NCBI GenBank assembly: GCA_015178975.1
Contig: WHVD01000037.1
Coordinates: 558,001 to 622,000 of the forward strand
Source: Hysterangium stoloniferum
Lineage: Eukaryota > Basidiomycota > Agaricomycetes > Hysterangiales > Hysterangiaceae
Length of the DNA: 64,000 bases
Reading direction: 5' to 3'
In this document: one piece after another, positions 48,130 through 58,155 of the stretch
Position numbering within the stretch: the first letter of the stretch is position 1
Layout of the letters: every line of letters begins with the position of its first letter
Translations under genes and position numbers: made by a program
Notes under the pieces: generated by a model
The model's database searches: none
Seen by the model: the letters and a program-made list of their open reading frames with translations, nothing else
Told to the model about the DNA's origin: nothing

Positions 48130-49416
48130 ATGTCCGAGTCTCTCCGTTTCATTGGTTCACTTCAAGGCCACAAAGGATGGGTCACTGCGATTGCCACTTC
48201 ATCTGAAAACCCAGATATGATTCTTACTGCCTCGAGAGGTATATCTGCATACCTACCATTACAGAAATATATCTAACGTATAGTCCCCAGATAAGACAAT
48301 CATCGTATGGCAGTTGACCCGCGCAGAGGAGACCTATGGATATCCCAAACGCATTCTCCACGGTCACAACCACTTTGTCTCTGACATTGTCATCTCCTCC
48401 GATGGCCAGTTCGCCCTCTCCTCCTCCTGGGACCACACACTCCGTCTCTGGGATCTCAACTCTGGCCTGACTACCCGTCGTTTCGTCGGACATACTTCTG
48501 ATGTCCTCAGTGTCAGCTTTAGCGCCGACAACAGGCAGATCGTCAGCGGCAGCAGGGATCGTACTATCAAACTTTGGAACACTCTTGGGGAGTGCAAGTT
48601 CGACATTAAAGAGGATGGTCATTCTGAGTGGTAAGTGTATTTCATAATTTAGCCACACGAAAAATACAACTAAACCTCATGCAGGGTATCGTGTGTCCGC
48701 TTCAGCCCAAATGCCATGAACCCCGTCATCGTGTCCTGCGGATGGGACAAGGTCGTCAAGGTTGGTACTAAACTTCGCTTCAACCCTCCCCACCGCTTTA
48801 CGCGGGATGATGTTACAACAATTCTATTTGCTACTTCAGAGGGTCTTCCCAATGAGATTAGAATTTATTCACCAAGATCTCTGACTTCCTTTGATTAACA
48901 CCCAAACTAAATACCGATAACTGACGCATACACTTTTCAGGTCTGGGAGCTCACCAAGTGCAAACTGCGCACTAACCACTATGGCCACACCGGCTACATA
49001 AATACCGTCTCTGTTTCCCCTGATGGCTCATTGGCTGCCTCAGGTGGCAAAGATGGTATCACCATGTTGTGGGACTTGAACGACGGCAAACACCTTTACT
49101 CGTTAGAGGCCGGTGATGTCGTCAACGCCCTTGTCTTCAGCCCTAACCGATACTGGTTGTGTGCTGCCACTGCTAGCTGCGTCAAGATTTTCGACCTTGA
49201 GAGCAAGTAAGTGGCAGGATTTTTAATATTAAACGTATTTATCTAATGTTCTCGCTCAGGTCCATTGTGGATGAACTTAAACCCGACTTTGTGGAGACAA
49301 GCAAGAACGCCCGTGAGCCCGAGTGCATATCGTTGGCGTGGTCTGCGGATGGTCAGACCTTGTTTGCTGGATTCACAGATGACCAAGTCCGTGTCTGGTC
49401 TGTCGTTAATGCGTAA
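48130..49416 (+). CDS. CPC2: RACK1/Cpc2/Asc1, ribosome-associated WD40 protein
   Basis: The seven-blade WD40 propeller is read across six exons: [160 protein letters not shown] and the last blade [16 protein letters not shown], stopping at 49414-49416. RACK1 sits on the head of the 40S subunit, acts in translational control and is a scaffold for kinases and G-protein signalling in fungi. Introns are about 50 nt, except the one at 48761-48940, which is 180 nt and carries a snoRNA. RACK1 is divergent from GCN5 and converges on RPL12. Confidence 0.96.
48803..48888 (+). ncRNA. snR24: Intronic box C/D snoRNA, U24/snR24 type
   Basis: The 180-nt RACK1 intron (48761-48940) contains a C box ATGATGT at 48807-48813, the guide TATTTGCTACTTCAG at about 48824-48838 (start of the D' region), an internal C' box AATGAGA at 48851-48857, the second guide TTCACCAAGATCT ahead of D box CTGA at 48881-48884. 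The two guides are complementary to AGUAGCAAAUA and AGAUCUUGGUG of large-subunit rRNA. By the D-box-plus-five rule the second one points to the C of AGAUC. Both guide segments are the conserved ones of U24 as I know them, and in yeast the same snoRNA lies in the intron of the RACK1 gene ASC1. It directs 2'-O-methylation of LSU rRNA and should be released by debranching and trimming of the lariat. Exact ends are estimated. Confidence 0.88.
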
Positions 49417-49625
49417 ATTACCTTGTTTACGAATCAACTAAAATTGGCATCGCTGCCGTCTTTTCTACTCGTGCTGAGTTTTGATGCAAGAGTGACACTT
49501 TGGGTGAACGTAAGATAGTCTCTTTCCAAGATGTCCTCTAGGACTGTCTTGTATGTTCTTCTGCGACATTGGTCACAATGCAAGGTAATGAAAATGTATA
49601 GTAAAAGCAATGCAAATCATGTAAT

Positions 49626-50307
49626 TTACTCTTCTGGAATCTCAATTTCCCCAGAGTTGATACCGTCAATGATATCATGTGGGGCCTGACCGTCAATCGT
49701 GCAGCCAATACTCTGGGCAGTACCTAACATCTCCTTCGCAACACCGGCCAGACTCTTCGCAAGCGACTTGTTTTGCATTATCCGCGAAATGTTGACGATC
49801 TCGTCCAAAGTAATGTTGCCGTTATGCTTGATGTTTTTCTCCTTCTTGCGGTCCCGTGGCGGTTCTGGGAAGATCAAGTTATTAAACAATAAACTACCCA
49901 TTGTAGTCCATAATACTGCTACCCACCCTTCAAAGCACGGATGATAAGAGAACTGGCGGACGGGACGACGGAGACTTGTGCTTGACGATTTTGGATCGTA
50001 AGCTGGACGGTAACACGGAGACCCTTCCAGTCGCCGGTAGCTTTGGCAATGTCTTCTCCGACCTTCTTCGGTGACTAGTATTGATAATGATAATACTGAT
50101 CAATACACATAATTTGACGATAGCGTTGACGGGACGCACCAAACCCAAAGGACCGATTTTGGGGGCAAGAGCAGCTGAAGCTCCAACTTCACCACCTGTG
50201 GCACGCAGGTAGATGATTTTGATTTCATTCGGGTCCTGGAGAGTAAACAATGTGTCAGGCAATGTTTTATGAAATTTTGTTCGCTGACTTACGAGTTTTG
50301 GGGCCAT
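49626..50307 (-). CDS. RPL12: 60S ribosomal protein uL11 (RPL12)
   Basis: Exon 1 encodes only MAPKL from 50307. The next exons read [30 protein letters not shown], then [39 protein letters not shown] and the C-terminal RNA-binding domain [40 protein letters not shown], ending EIEIPEE at 49626-49628. The protein binds the GTPase-associated centre of the 25S rRNA together with the P stalk. Three introns of about 50-65 nt are canonical. It is tail-to-tail with RACK1 (210-bp gap), so two translation genes sit side by side next to the transposon-rich region. Confidence 0.96.
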
Positions 50308-50486
50308 TTTGAAGAGGAGGAGGAAATGAGTGAAGGAGAAATTCGAGTTTCGCTAATAGCCGAGTGCTGTATAGTTGCGTCCGGTATATTGGCGGTCTCA
50401 GCGGATAAACGATATGTGATGCCGCGTCTAATTAGCTCCAACGGTGTAATTCTACTATACTGCGAATAATCCCATATATATTCAAC

Positions 50487-50545
50487 TCTGAGAAATAAAC
50501 TGCGCACAGAGAAATAAACTACGCACAGAGAAATAAGCTGCACAC
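50487..50545 (+). repeat. 19-bp tandem repeat, three copies, upstream of RPL12
   Basis: Units of CAGAGAAATAAACTGCGCA recur three times with one or two changes each. The array is 180-240 bp upstream of the RPL12 start codon, so a promoter role is possible. It could also be simple sequence drift at the edge of the repeat-rich region. Confidence 0.75.
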
Positions 50546-50798
50546 ATGTCATGTACCTCTGTGTACCTCACTTTTCATCACCAACAAACCTGGTTTGCCA
50601 TTGGCTTGTGTATATCTGACATTGTGAGCTCATCATCATCCTCAGCAGGAATGACAACTTCTTGATCATATTTTCTTTATGACATTTCTCAAATTAATCA
50701 TAAATATTCTACATAAGAAAATATAGTAAATCTATTTTTCCACCCTTATTCTTCATTGCTGTTCTCTATCACCTCATGGTTCAAAGGTGTCTACCCTT

Positions 50799-51534
50799 TG
50801 TTATGACCGTGTCACAGCCATTCGGCCCTGAGGTTATCGCCACCTATCAACGATTCAAGTTATCACTCAAGTCACCACATTGGAAACCATCGCCCCCAAT
50901 GCTGACATATGCTTTTGCAGTGATCAAACTCCATTTACGCCCACGTCAAAATATACTCGTACTATCTGGTTAAACTTTTGATATGTCCCTTTTATTATGA
51001 TGATCCATTCTATCCTATGTTTCACATATGCCTATATATACTTGTAACCCTCAAACTATTTCCTTTTCCCGTAATTACGCTCTCGGTTATCTCTTCGGCC
51101 TCTGAACTAATCATAAACTTCCCGTTCCTAGTCAAGCTTATTGTCAATACCCTGTTCTGCTCTTCTCCTAGTTAGTATTTTCTAGATGCCTGATACTTGT
51201 ATATGAACCCGCTGTAGTTGTAGTTACTAGGCAATCAGAATATTGACTCAGAATACCCTCTTACGCCTCTAGCAGTCTTGTACTAAGAATCCCCTCATCC
51301 ACCTTCGCGTGCGCTTGTCCATTCTCGGTCACTGACCCTTGGCCCGACACTCGACTTAACCATCGGTCCTGATCGGTATCTCGCCGAAAGGAACTCCTTA
51401 GGATTAGTCTTCGCCCACCCGAAATTTAAGGACACTCAACGGACATTTGCGAGGGCGCAGCACATAAGCTGAAGCCAAGTCCTTCCGATCAGTCCCTGTC
51501 AGCCAACCGACATCAGTCAGTTCAGTTCTTAACA
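50799..51534 (-). mobile_element. Solo LTR, family A, with CCCTT target-site duplication
   Basis: In minus orientation it starts TGTTAAGAACTG and ends GGTCATAACA (TG...CA), 736 bp. The 5-bp duplications CCCTT lie exactly at 50794-50798 and 51535-51539. It is homologous over its length to the copies at 54821-55542 and 57435-58155. No internal domain is attached, so it arose by LTR-LTR recombination of a Ty3/gypsy-like element. Confidence 0.9.
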
Positions 51535-51539
51535 CCCTT

Positions 51540-52500
51540 CATGTGAGGCTCATTTTTACCTGTCATGCTCTCCCATTGGCACATTCCATTCTCCAGTAAA
51601 GTCACCAGATGCTATGTTAGGATTTGTATATGGTGTTAGGATCCCTGTCATTTTGGACTCCCACAAGCTGTTTTAGCCTTGTAACCTCCAGTGTCCCACT
51701 ATTGGTACCCCTGCTCATGGTAGCACCACCTGTGGCACCCCTGACACTTGTTTCTTTGTATATTAGTACCTTAGCTTTCCATTCTGTCTCCATTCCATTC
51801 ACTCTTCTATCACCATTCCACATATATGTATGGTATAGTTCTCCAGTTTGAATATCTACTTAAATTACCCTCCTCTTGCTTAAATCCTCTTTACTCTTCT
51901 TTTAACACTCTCAAAGACATTGTCAGTAAGCTGCAACTCTTACCCACACAACTTAGTATCGAGTGTTGCACAATCCCTGTGTGCCGGGAGTAGTTTGGCA
52001 CTCAACATCCAGCTGAGCATATGAAGGAATTGCATGCCTTTTGTTTTCCTATGATGTCCCTGTCAGTATAGTATTTGACAAATCACATTCATTCATACAT
52101 TTCTTTCCTTAATTCTTTCTGTTTTAATTCACTTCCTACTATATGATGTCTGGAGCCTTACCACAAGGGATGTTTGCATACTTAGGTATTAACCTGAGCA
52201 GCGAAATGAACCCTCCCCCCACAGAAGCAGGATGGAAACTGCCCAAGTGGAAATGACGTTAGCTCTGGTGATGAGGAAGGAGGAGTCATGACAGATGCTG
52301 TGCCAATTGTCATGAGATTGTTTGTCAACCCAGATGTGCTATGATGGGCCAGGAACATATCTTCACCAGCCGAGGAGCCCTGAGGCAGCAAGAAGGTCCC
52401 AATTTCTGAGATTATACCTGGGTTCAAGGCCAACCCTCTAGAAATCCATAAGTGCATTCATCCTTTACCTCACAGATGGGCAGCTGGTCAACATTGTGTT
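51540..52500. other. Degenerate repeat-like sequence
   Basis: No gene is visible in this AT-rich stretch. Pieces such as GGTGTTAGGATCCCTG near 51633 recall LTR starts. I treat it as decayed transposon sequence. Confidence 0.35.
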
Positions 52501-52515
52501 CACATGTGGACTGTG

Positions 52516-52649
52516 CAGACAGTCCAACAGCATTGTAGAATGCATGCTGCATAGCACAGACAGTTCTGTGGCATTGTGGAATGCATGCCACATATCACAG
52601 ACTGTTCAATGGCATTGTGGAATACATGCTATACAATACAGACAGTTGG
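52516..52649 (+). repeat. 41-bp tandem repeat, 3.3 copies
   Basis: Exact 41-bp spacing: units start at 52516, 52557, 52598 and (partial) 52639, each beginning CAGAC(A/T)GT and containing GCATTGTGGAATGCATG. It lies inside the gag-like relic. Because 41 is not a multiple of 3, each unit rotates the reading frame. Confidence 0.85.
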
Positions 52650-52849
52650 GGATTCTGCAGTGCAATTATTTCCCAGATCCACTGCATTTCATTCAGCTTT
52701 GCAGCCAGTGTTTCCCCCCCTCCCCCACATCACAGTCTCAAGGACACACAGCCCAGATGGGGGAGACATACTGCCAGCACCATCTACTGATCCTGCTGTG
52801 TCTATGCGATCACCATGCTCACACTTCCCCTTTATTTCGGCAATTCCTT

Positions 52850-53640
52850 GCAAGGTAGAAGTAGCCTTTAAGAACCTACACTACATCCCTTATATCTCCC
52901 TCACCACTGAGGCATGGTGAAAAGCAGAGAAGGGTGCTGAGGAGTTCACCATTTCACCATCCAGTGGCATCATTGCTAGAGGGCTGGATTGTGAGAACAA
53001 GAAAGGCATCAGCATAATTGACTGGTTGGTGGCCACAGCAGCAGCAGCAGTTGACTGCACTAGAGCCCATGGTGGTATCCTTAGAGCCAATGCATTAGCG
53101 GCACACCATGCCATTGTGATGTTGATTGCCAAGTCACATGGCTGGGAAGTTGCCATGGACTATGATGTCCAACAACAGGAGGCAGCTGCTCACAACTTGT
53201 CTCATGACTTAGGCTGCTTAGATGTGGAGGCACTGATGATTATATTGACCCAAACAGCACTGCAGTGAGCAAAGGTGATTCACATCTCAGCCATACTGCC
53301 CAAGTGCTCATGGCCGACAGATTCCCCCCAAGCTGGATCACCATAGAAGAGACCACATACCGACAGAGATTCCTCACATTGTTTTTGATGTGGAGTCCAA
53401 GGTCATTTTGCCTGCTGACTGCAAGTCAAAGCATATGACAGCAGGAAAGAACCTTGCCTCAATTGCACAAGGAGCCAAGAATAAACATATCCTCACTGCC
53501 CCCAATAGCAAACAATTCTGCTTCAACTGGGCACTCAGATCACAGTGCAGATGGGGCAACAATTGTGCCAACACACATGTGTGTAGCATCTGCTTTGAGA
53601 AAAACCATGGAGCAGGAGCCTGCAGAAAACTCTGACCCAA
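52850..53640 (+). pseudogene. Gag-like relic of a retroelement
   Basis: Frames at 52855-53268 and 53390-53635 read like one protein interrupted by stops. The first includes LTTEAW, EFTISPSSGIIARGLDCEN, a run of Ala (ATAAAAVDCTRAHGG) and KSHGWEVAMDYDVQQQEAAA. The second ends with a Cys/His cluster FCFNWALRSQCRWGNNCAN and THVCSICFEKNHGAGACRK, a knuckle-like nucleic-acid-binding module seen at the end of gag-like proteins of basidiomycete retroelements. In-frame stops (for example TGA at 52918-52920 and 53266-53268) make it non-functional. The element it belonged to is not identifiable here, and no flanking LTR pair is assigned. Confidence 0.5.
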
Positions 53641-53929
53641 GGTGGGTGTCATGAATGTACAAGCTCAAATTCCAATAATATTCAATTTAATATTTCTTTG
53701 ACATTTATTTGACTTTCTGACTTGACTATTTTTTGACAATATCTTCGACAATCTCAAATATCTTCAACTTGTCTCAGTTTGATGTCATTGATGATTTCAC
53801 TTTGATATCATATTATCATCATAGGTAAATGATATATGTATAGTATGTAATAGTGCAGCTTATTAATCTATCAGTATTTAAATTACTGGACCTTTGCTTA
53901 TTTTATTGTTGAAGCTCTGTGTCACAACC

Positions 53930-54349
53930 ATCACAAGTCACATATTGTCACAAATATTCAAAGGTAACTTTTGACAACTCTTCGACGCATCGAATTTGAC
54001 TCGACAAACCCGAATATTATTCGACAACATTGAATCTCTTTCAACATGTCTCATTTCAATGTCATGTATAATTTCATTATTAGTTCATAACATAGTCATA
54101 ATGATATGAAGAAAAGCATAAAAGGGCTACAAAAGGAGCGAGGGAAGTCAGTTGAAATATCTGTAAATTAGTGATAATAGTAATCTATCTTGTCATAACT
54201 TCTTCGACAAATACTTCTGTGAGTTCTCGTGACTGGTAATAGCCTCTTACTTCATCGACAGGGCGAATATATACTTCGTTGAATGAGGCTTTCGAGTTCG
54301 ATTAGTAGAATATTATTCAACTTTATTGAAGAATAATCAATTCATGACA
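53930..54349 (+). mobile_element. Solo LTR, family B, with CTCTG target-site duplication
   Basis: 420 bp from TGTCACAACC to TTCATGACA, flanked on both sides by CTCTG (53925-53929 and 54350-54354). A second copy is at 56553-56978. A TATA-like stretch (AATATATACTTCG) and the segment GCATAAAAGGGC are shared by both copies and may be promoter elements. Confidence 0.9.
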
Positions 54350-54354
54350 CTCTG

Positions 54355-54820
54355 TAACACTATAGCATATATTGAGCTATCTGAGAAAAGCCCCTAAATA
54401 CATTACATCTTCCTTTGCCCAAGCTTATGAATTCCAGGACTACCATTTTTGACCTCATCATCCAACTCTTCGATTACATTTTGACTTTATTATGACTTCA
54501 ATGCAGTTTTCCAGCTGGCCTATTTATGGTCCAATAACAGGCCCGATGCAATTGATTGCAACAATCGCAATTTGATGACACATTTGTTTTCTTGCACACA
54601 AAATTTGTATTAAAACACATTGTGCAACTAAAAAACAAATTATTGAAAATTGAAGAAAATTCAACAAATTGAAAACTTATGAATTTTCTGATTTCGCTTC
54701 AAATTCCCATTGTGTATCAATTCCTTTGCAATTTGCCTTATCAATGGTTCTTCACAATCCACTAATCATTTTTTGGGAATTTGTTCTAAAAAATAACTAA
54801 TTAACTAATTTTAAGAAATC
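54355..54820. other. AT-rich decayed transposon sequence
   Basis: Low-complexity AT-rich sequence with runs of AAATTG-like words. No open frame with support. It separates two solo LTRs. Confidence 0.4.
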
Positions 54821-55542
54821 TGTTAAGAACTGAAAACTGACTAATGTCGGTGGCCGACAGGGACCGATCGGAAGGACTTGGCTTCAGCTTATGTGCTACG
54901 CCCTCGCAAATATCCGTAGGGTGTCCTTAAATTTCGGGCGGGCGAAGACTAATCCTAAAGAGCTCCTTTCAGCGTGATACTGATCGGAACCGAAGGACAA
55001 GTCGAGCGTCGGGCCAAGGGGTCGGGGCCGGGAGTGGGCGAGTGCATGTGGAGGTGGATGGGGGGATTCTTAGTAAGAGACTATTGCAGGCGTATGAGGG
55101 TATTCTGAGTCGATATTCTGATTGCCTAGTAACTACAACTACAATGGGTTCATATACAAATAACAGGCGTCTAGAAAATACTAATGGGGGAGAAGGGCGG
55201 AAAACGGTATTAACAATAAGCTTGACTAGGAACGGGAAGTTTATGATTAGTTCGGAGGCCGATGATAACCGAGAGCGGGATTACGATAAAAGGAAATAGT
55301 TCAAGGACTACAAATATAGATAGACATATGTGAAACATAAGATTGAACGGATCAACATAATAAAGGGGACGTATCAAAGTTTGACCAGACAATACGAGTT
55401 ACTTTGATGTGGGCGTAAACAGAGTTTGATCTTCGCGAAAACATACATCAGCTTCAGGGCCGATGGTTTCCGAGATGGTGACTTGAAAACGTTGATGTGG
55501 CGATAACCTCAGGACCGATAGGGTTGTGACACGGTCATAACA
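54821..55542 (+). mobile_element. Solo LTR, family A, with AAATC target-site duplication
   Basis: 722 bp from TGTTAAGAAC to GGTCATAACA, flanked by AAATC at 54816-54820 and 55543-55547. It is very similar to the copy at 57435-58155. It includes the block GGACTTGGCTTCAGCTTATG shared with family C. Confidence 0.92.
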
Positions 55543-55633
55543 AAATCCCAGAAATCAACTTACCAACTGCATCAATTGTGTATATCCCTATGTTCGAAAC
55601 CCAAGAATTCAGATTCAGATTTGAAATCATCAC

Positions 55634-56452
55634 TGCTACAACCGGAATACCCGCCAGACTCCAGGCACTAACTTATATGCACCTGCACCCTATACATACC
55701 AGTTATCAGTTTACCAGAATACCCACTAGACTCCGGATGTCAGACCTGTCCATGCTTGACCTTTGTCACTTCATGTATCAGTCACCGGAATACCCACCAG
55801 AACCCACACCTGTCTATTTCTGACCCTGTCCCACATACCAGTCACTGGACCCCACTCGGAAAACCTGACAGCTCTCTAACTGAGCCCCATTCCCATTATG
55901 GTTAAATGACCTATCACATTTCGGACTCCATTCCCCCCCCCGTTCCTGTTATGGTCTAATGACCTATCACATTTCAGACTCTGCTCCACTCCATTCTGTT
56001 CCTAACACCAAGTTTGGTGTTTACTTATCTCATTTCATGTTTACTAGTTTAGATTTCATTATTACTAGATTTGGTATGTTATACATTCCACAGTCTATAT
56101 AGTCTGACAGATGTTGTACATACAATCCAGTCAGAAAATCAGCTTAGATTCTCCCCAGTAATCTCAGTACATTCTCTGCTCTAATGTCCTCTTTGAAACA
56201 CACCACTCTTTACCTCATCGGAGCCCACGGGCTCTGACCTATCTATCACTCAACCTCCAACCTATCTATCTTGACCCCCAACTCATCTCTGCCCAACTAC
56301 CCCCGGACTCCCTGGGATTCCCATCTGCCCATCTGAAATTGGATGTCACAATCTCGCAAGGGTGCAGCCTATAAGCTGAAGCCAAGTCCTACCGGCTTTC
56401 CCATGGGTTTCTCTGGAAACCCTCCAATAAGCTCTGCACATGCATCTTAACA
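55634..56452 (-). mobile_element. Solo LTR, family C, with ATCAC target-site duplication
   Basis: 819 bp. Read on the minus strand it starts TGTTAAGATGCATG and ends GGTTGTAGCA; ATCAC flanks it at 55629-55633 and 56453-56457. It contains the palindrome GAGCCCGTGGGCTC and a short repeated phrase (GGTATTCCGGT). A partial plus-strand copy is at 59163. Confidence 0.88.
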
Positions 56453-56457
56453 ATCAC

Positions 56458-56552
56458 CTTCTATGTCAGACATTGATTGATTGGAAGACAAAGATAGACA
56501 ATGAAAACTTTTCAAACTCAACCTCATGGGCTCGGTCACAAAGAGGGGATAC
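56458..56552 (+). mobile_element. Internal end of a Ty3/gypsy element with polypurine tract
   Basis: The last bases before the LTR at 56553 read CACAAAGAGGGGATAC, a polypurine tract as used for plus-strand priming, immediately before the TG of the LTR. In one frame it gives QRGDTVT, a tail often seen at the end of pol in basidiomycete gypsy elements. The remainder of the element is missing. Confidence 0.6.
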
Positions 56553-56978
56553 TGTCACAACCATCACAAGTCACAACATTGTCACAAACATTCAAAGGTA
56601 ATATTCAACAACTCTTTGATTCGTTGAATTCGACTTGATAAATCCAAACATTATTTGACAACATTGAATCTCTTTCGACATCACAAATGAGTTTATTATT
56701 AAATCATAATATAGTCATAGTGATACGAAGAAAAGCATAAAAGGGCCACAAAAGGAGTGAGGGAAGTCAGTCAAAATATCTGTAAAATTAGTGTCATATT
56801 AATAATCAAAATCTAACTTGTTGTAACTTCTTCAACAACACTTCTGTGAGCTCTTGCAACTGGTAATAGCCTCTTACTTCATTGACAGGGTAAATATATA
56901 CATCGTTGAATGAGGCTTTCGAATTTGATCAATAGAATATTATTCGACTTTATTGAAGAATATTCAATTCATGACAAC
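56553..56978 (+). mobile_element. 3' LTR, family B
   Basis: TGTCACAACC to TTCATGACA, 426 bp, homologous to 53930-54349 with scattered differences. It lacks a matching duplication (GATAC left, ACTTA right), which fits a 3' LTR still attached to its polypurine tract and not a solo LTR. Confidence 0.82.
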
Positions 56979-56984
56979 TTAGTG

Positions 56985-57280
56985 TAAGGGAGTGAGACTC
57001 CCTACACTGTGATTTGGTAATAATTAGTTCTATTGTTGTCCACATCCTATTGTAGTCCACATCCTATTGTAGTCCACATCCTATTGTAGTCCACATCCTA
57101 TTGTAGTCCACATCCTATTGTAGTCCACATCCTATTGTAGTCCATATCCCATTGTTGCTCACATCCCATTGTTCTCCACTAGTATATATTATGTACATGT
57201 GGATTTCAATACAGTAGTGGTTTATTCCCCATCACTCATTCTAGTGTCTGTCTGCACCTACAGCAGATACCAGTCTTACA
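56985..57280 (+). mobile_element. Short solo-LTR-like element with inverted ends and minisatellite
   Basis: 296 bp begins TGTAAGGGAGTGAGAC and ends CAGTCTTACA, with 6-bp inverted ends TGTAAG/CTTACA. TTAG occurs on both sides (56981-56984 and 57281-57284). A TATATATTA box lies near 57184. The ends and size fit a solo LTR of a Ty1/copia-type element, but the 4-bp duplication leaves other element classes open. Confidence 0.6.
57031..57179 (+). repeat. 17-bp minisatellite, about nine copies
   Basis: The unit TATTGTAGTCCACATCC is repeated with exact 17-bp spacing from 57031. Five central copies are identical and the outer ones carry substitutions (TATTGTTGTCC at the start, CATTGTTGCTCACATCC near the end). 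It sits inside the 296-bp element. Confidence 0.95.
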
Positions 57281-57365
57281 TTAGATAGTCAATACATCAT
57301 CATGTTGTACCTAAATGGTTGATATTCTTCATATATAGAATGGTTAGAACTTCCACAACTCTTCA

Positions 57366-57434
57366 CACCTAGATGACATAATCATTTGGTCTAAGAACTT
57401 GGAGGAACACAAGTTAAATGTCACTGCAGGTGTG
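57366..57434 (+). pseudogene. Reverse transcriptase relic, part 1 (Ty3/gypsy)
   Basis: The frame reads HLDDIIIWSKNLEEHKLNV, the region of the YxDD catalytic box of gypsy reverse transcriptase (here with His for Tyr). The sequence upstream is decayed. The frame is interrupted at 57434 by the family A LTR and resumes at 58156 or a few bases beyond. Confidence 0.75.
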
Positions 57435-58155
57435 TGTTAAGAACTGGAAACTGACTAATGTCGGTGGCTGACGGGGACCGATTGGAAGGACTTGGCTTCA
57501 GCTTATGTGCTGCGCCCTCGCAAATATCCGTAGGTTGTCCTTAAATTTCGGACAGGCGAAGACTATATCCTAAGAAGGACCTTTCGGTGAGATACCGATC
57601 GGAACCGAAGGACAGGTCAAGTGTCGGGCCAAGGGATCGGGCCGAGAATGGGCGAGCGCATGCGAAGACGGAAGGGGGTTCTTCTAGTATGAGACTGCTA
57701 CAGACGTATGAGGGTATTCTGAGTCGATATTCTGATTGCCTAGTAACTACAATTACAGCGGGTTCATATACAAGTAACAGATGTCTGGAAAATACTAATG
57801 GGGAGAAGGGCGGAACACGGTATTAACAATAAGCTTGACTAGGAACGGGAAGTTTATGATTAGTTCAGAGGCCGATGATAACCGAGAGCAGGATTACGAT
57901 AAAAGGAAATGGTTCAAGGACTACAAATATAGATAGACATATGCGAAACATAAGATTGAACGGATCAACATAATAAAGGGGACGTATCAAAGTTTGACCA
58001 GACAATACGAGTTATTTTGACGTGGGCGTAAATGGAGTTTGATCTTCGCGAAACATTCGTCAGCTTCGGGGCCGATGGTTTCCGAGAGGATGACTTGAAA
58101 TGTTGACAAGTGGCGATAACCTCGGGGCCGATAGGGTTGCGACACGGTCGTAACA
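57435..58155 (+). mobile_element. Solo LTR, family A, inserted in a pol relic
   Basis: 721 bp from TGTTAAGAACTG to GGTCGTAACA. The flanks are GTGTG (57430-57434) and GTTTG (58156-58160), a target-site duplication with one difference. Removing one duplication and the LTR brings the two reverse transcriptase parts into the same frame, so this is a nested insertion. Confidence 0.93.

Noticed and set aside
53390..53635. Cys/His cluster as an independent zinc-finger gene
   Set aside because: It is the end of a gag-like relic: stops separate it from the upstream homologous part and no promoter or introns fit.
54350..56552. A full-length element between the two family B LTRs
   Set aside because: The left LTR is directly flanked on both sides by CTCTG, so it is a solo LTR and not the 5' LTR of the right one.
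57031..57179. Regular short repeats resembling a CRISPR array
   Set aside because: Units are contiguous 17-bp tandem copies without unique spacers, in a eukaryotic genome; it is a minisatellite.
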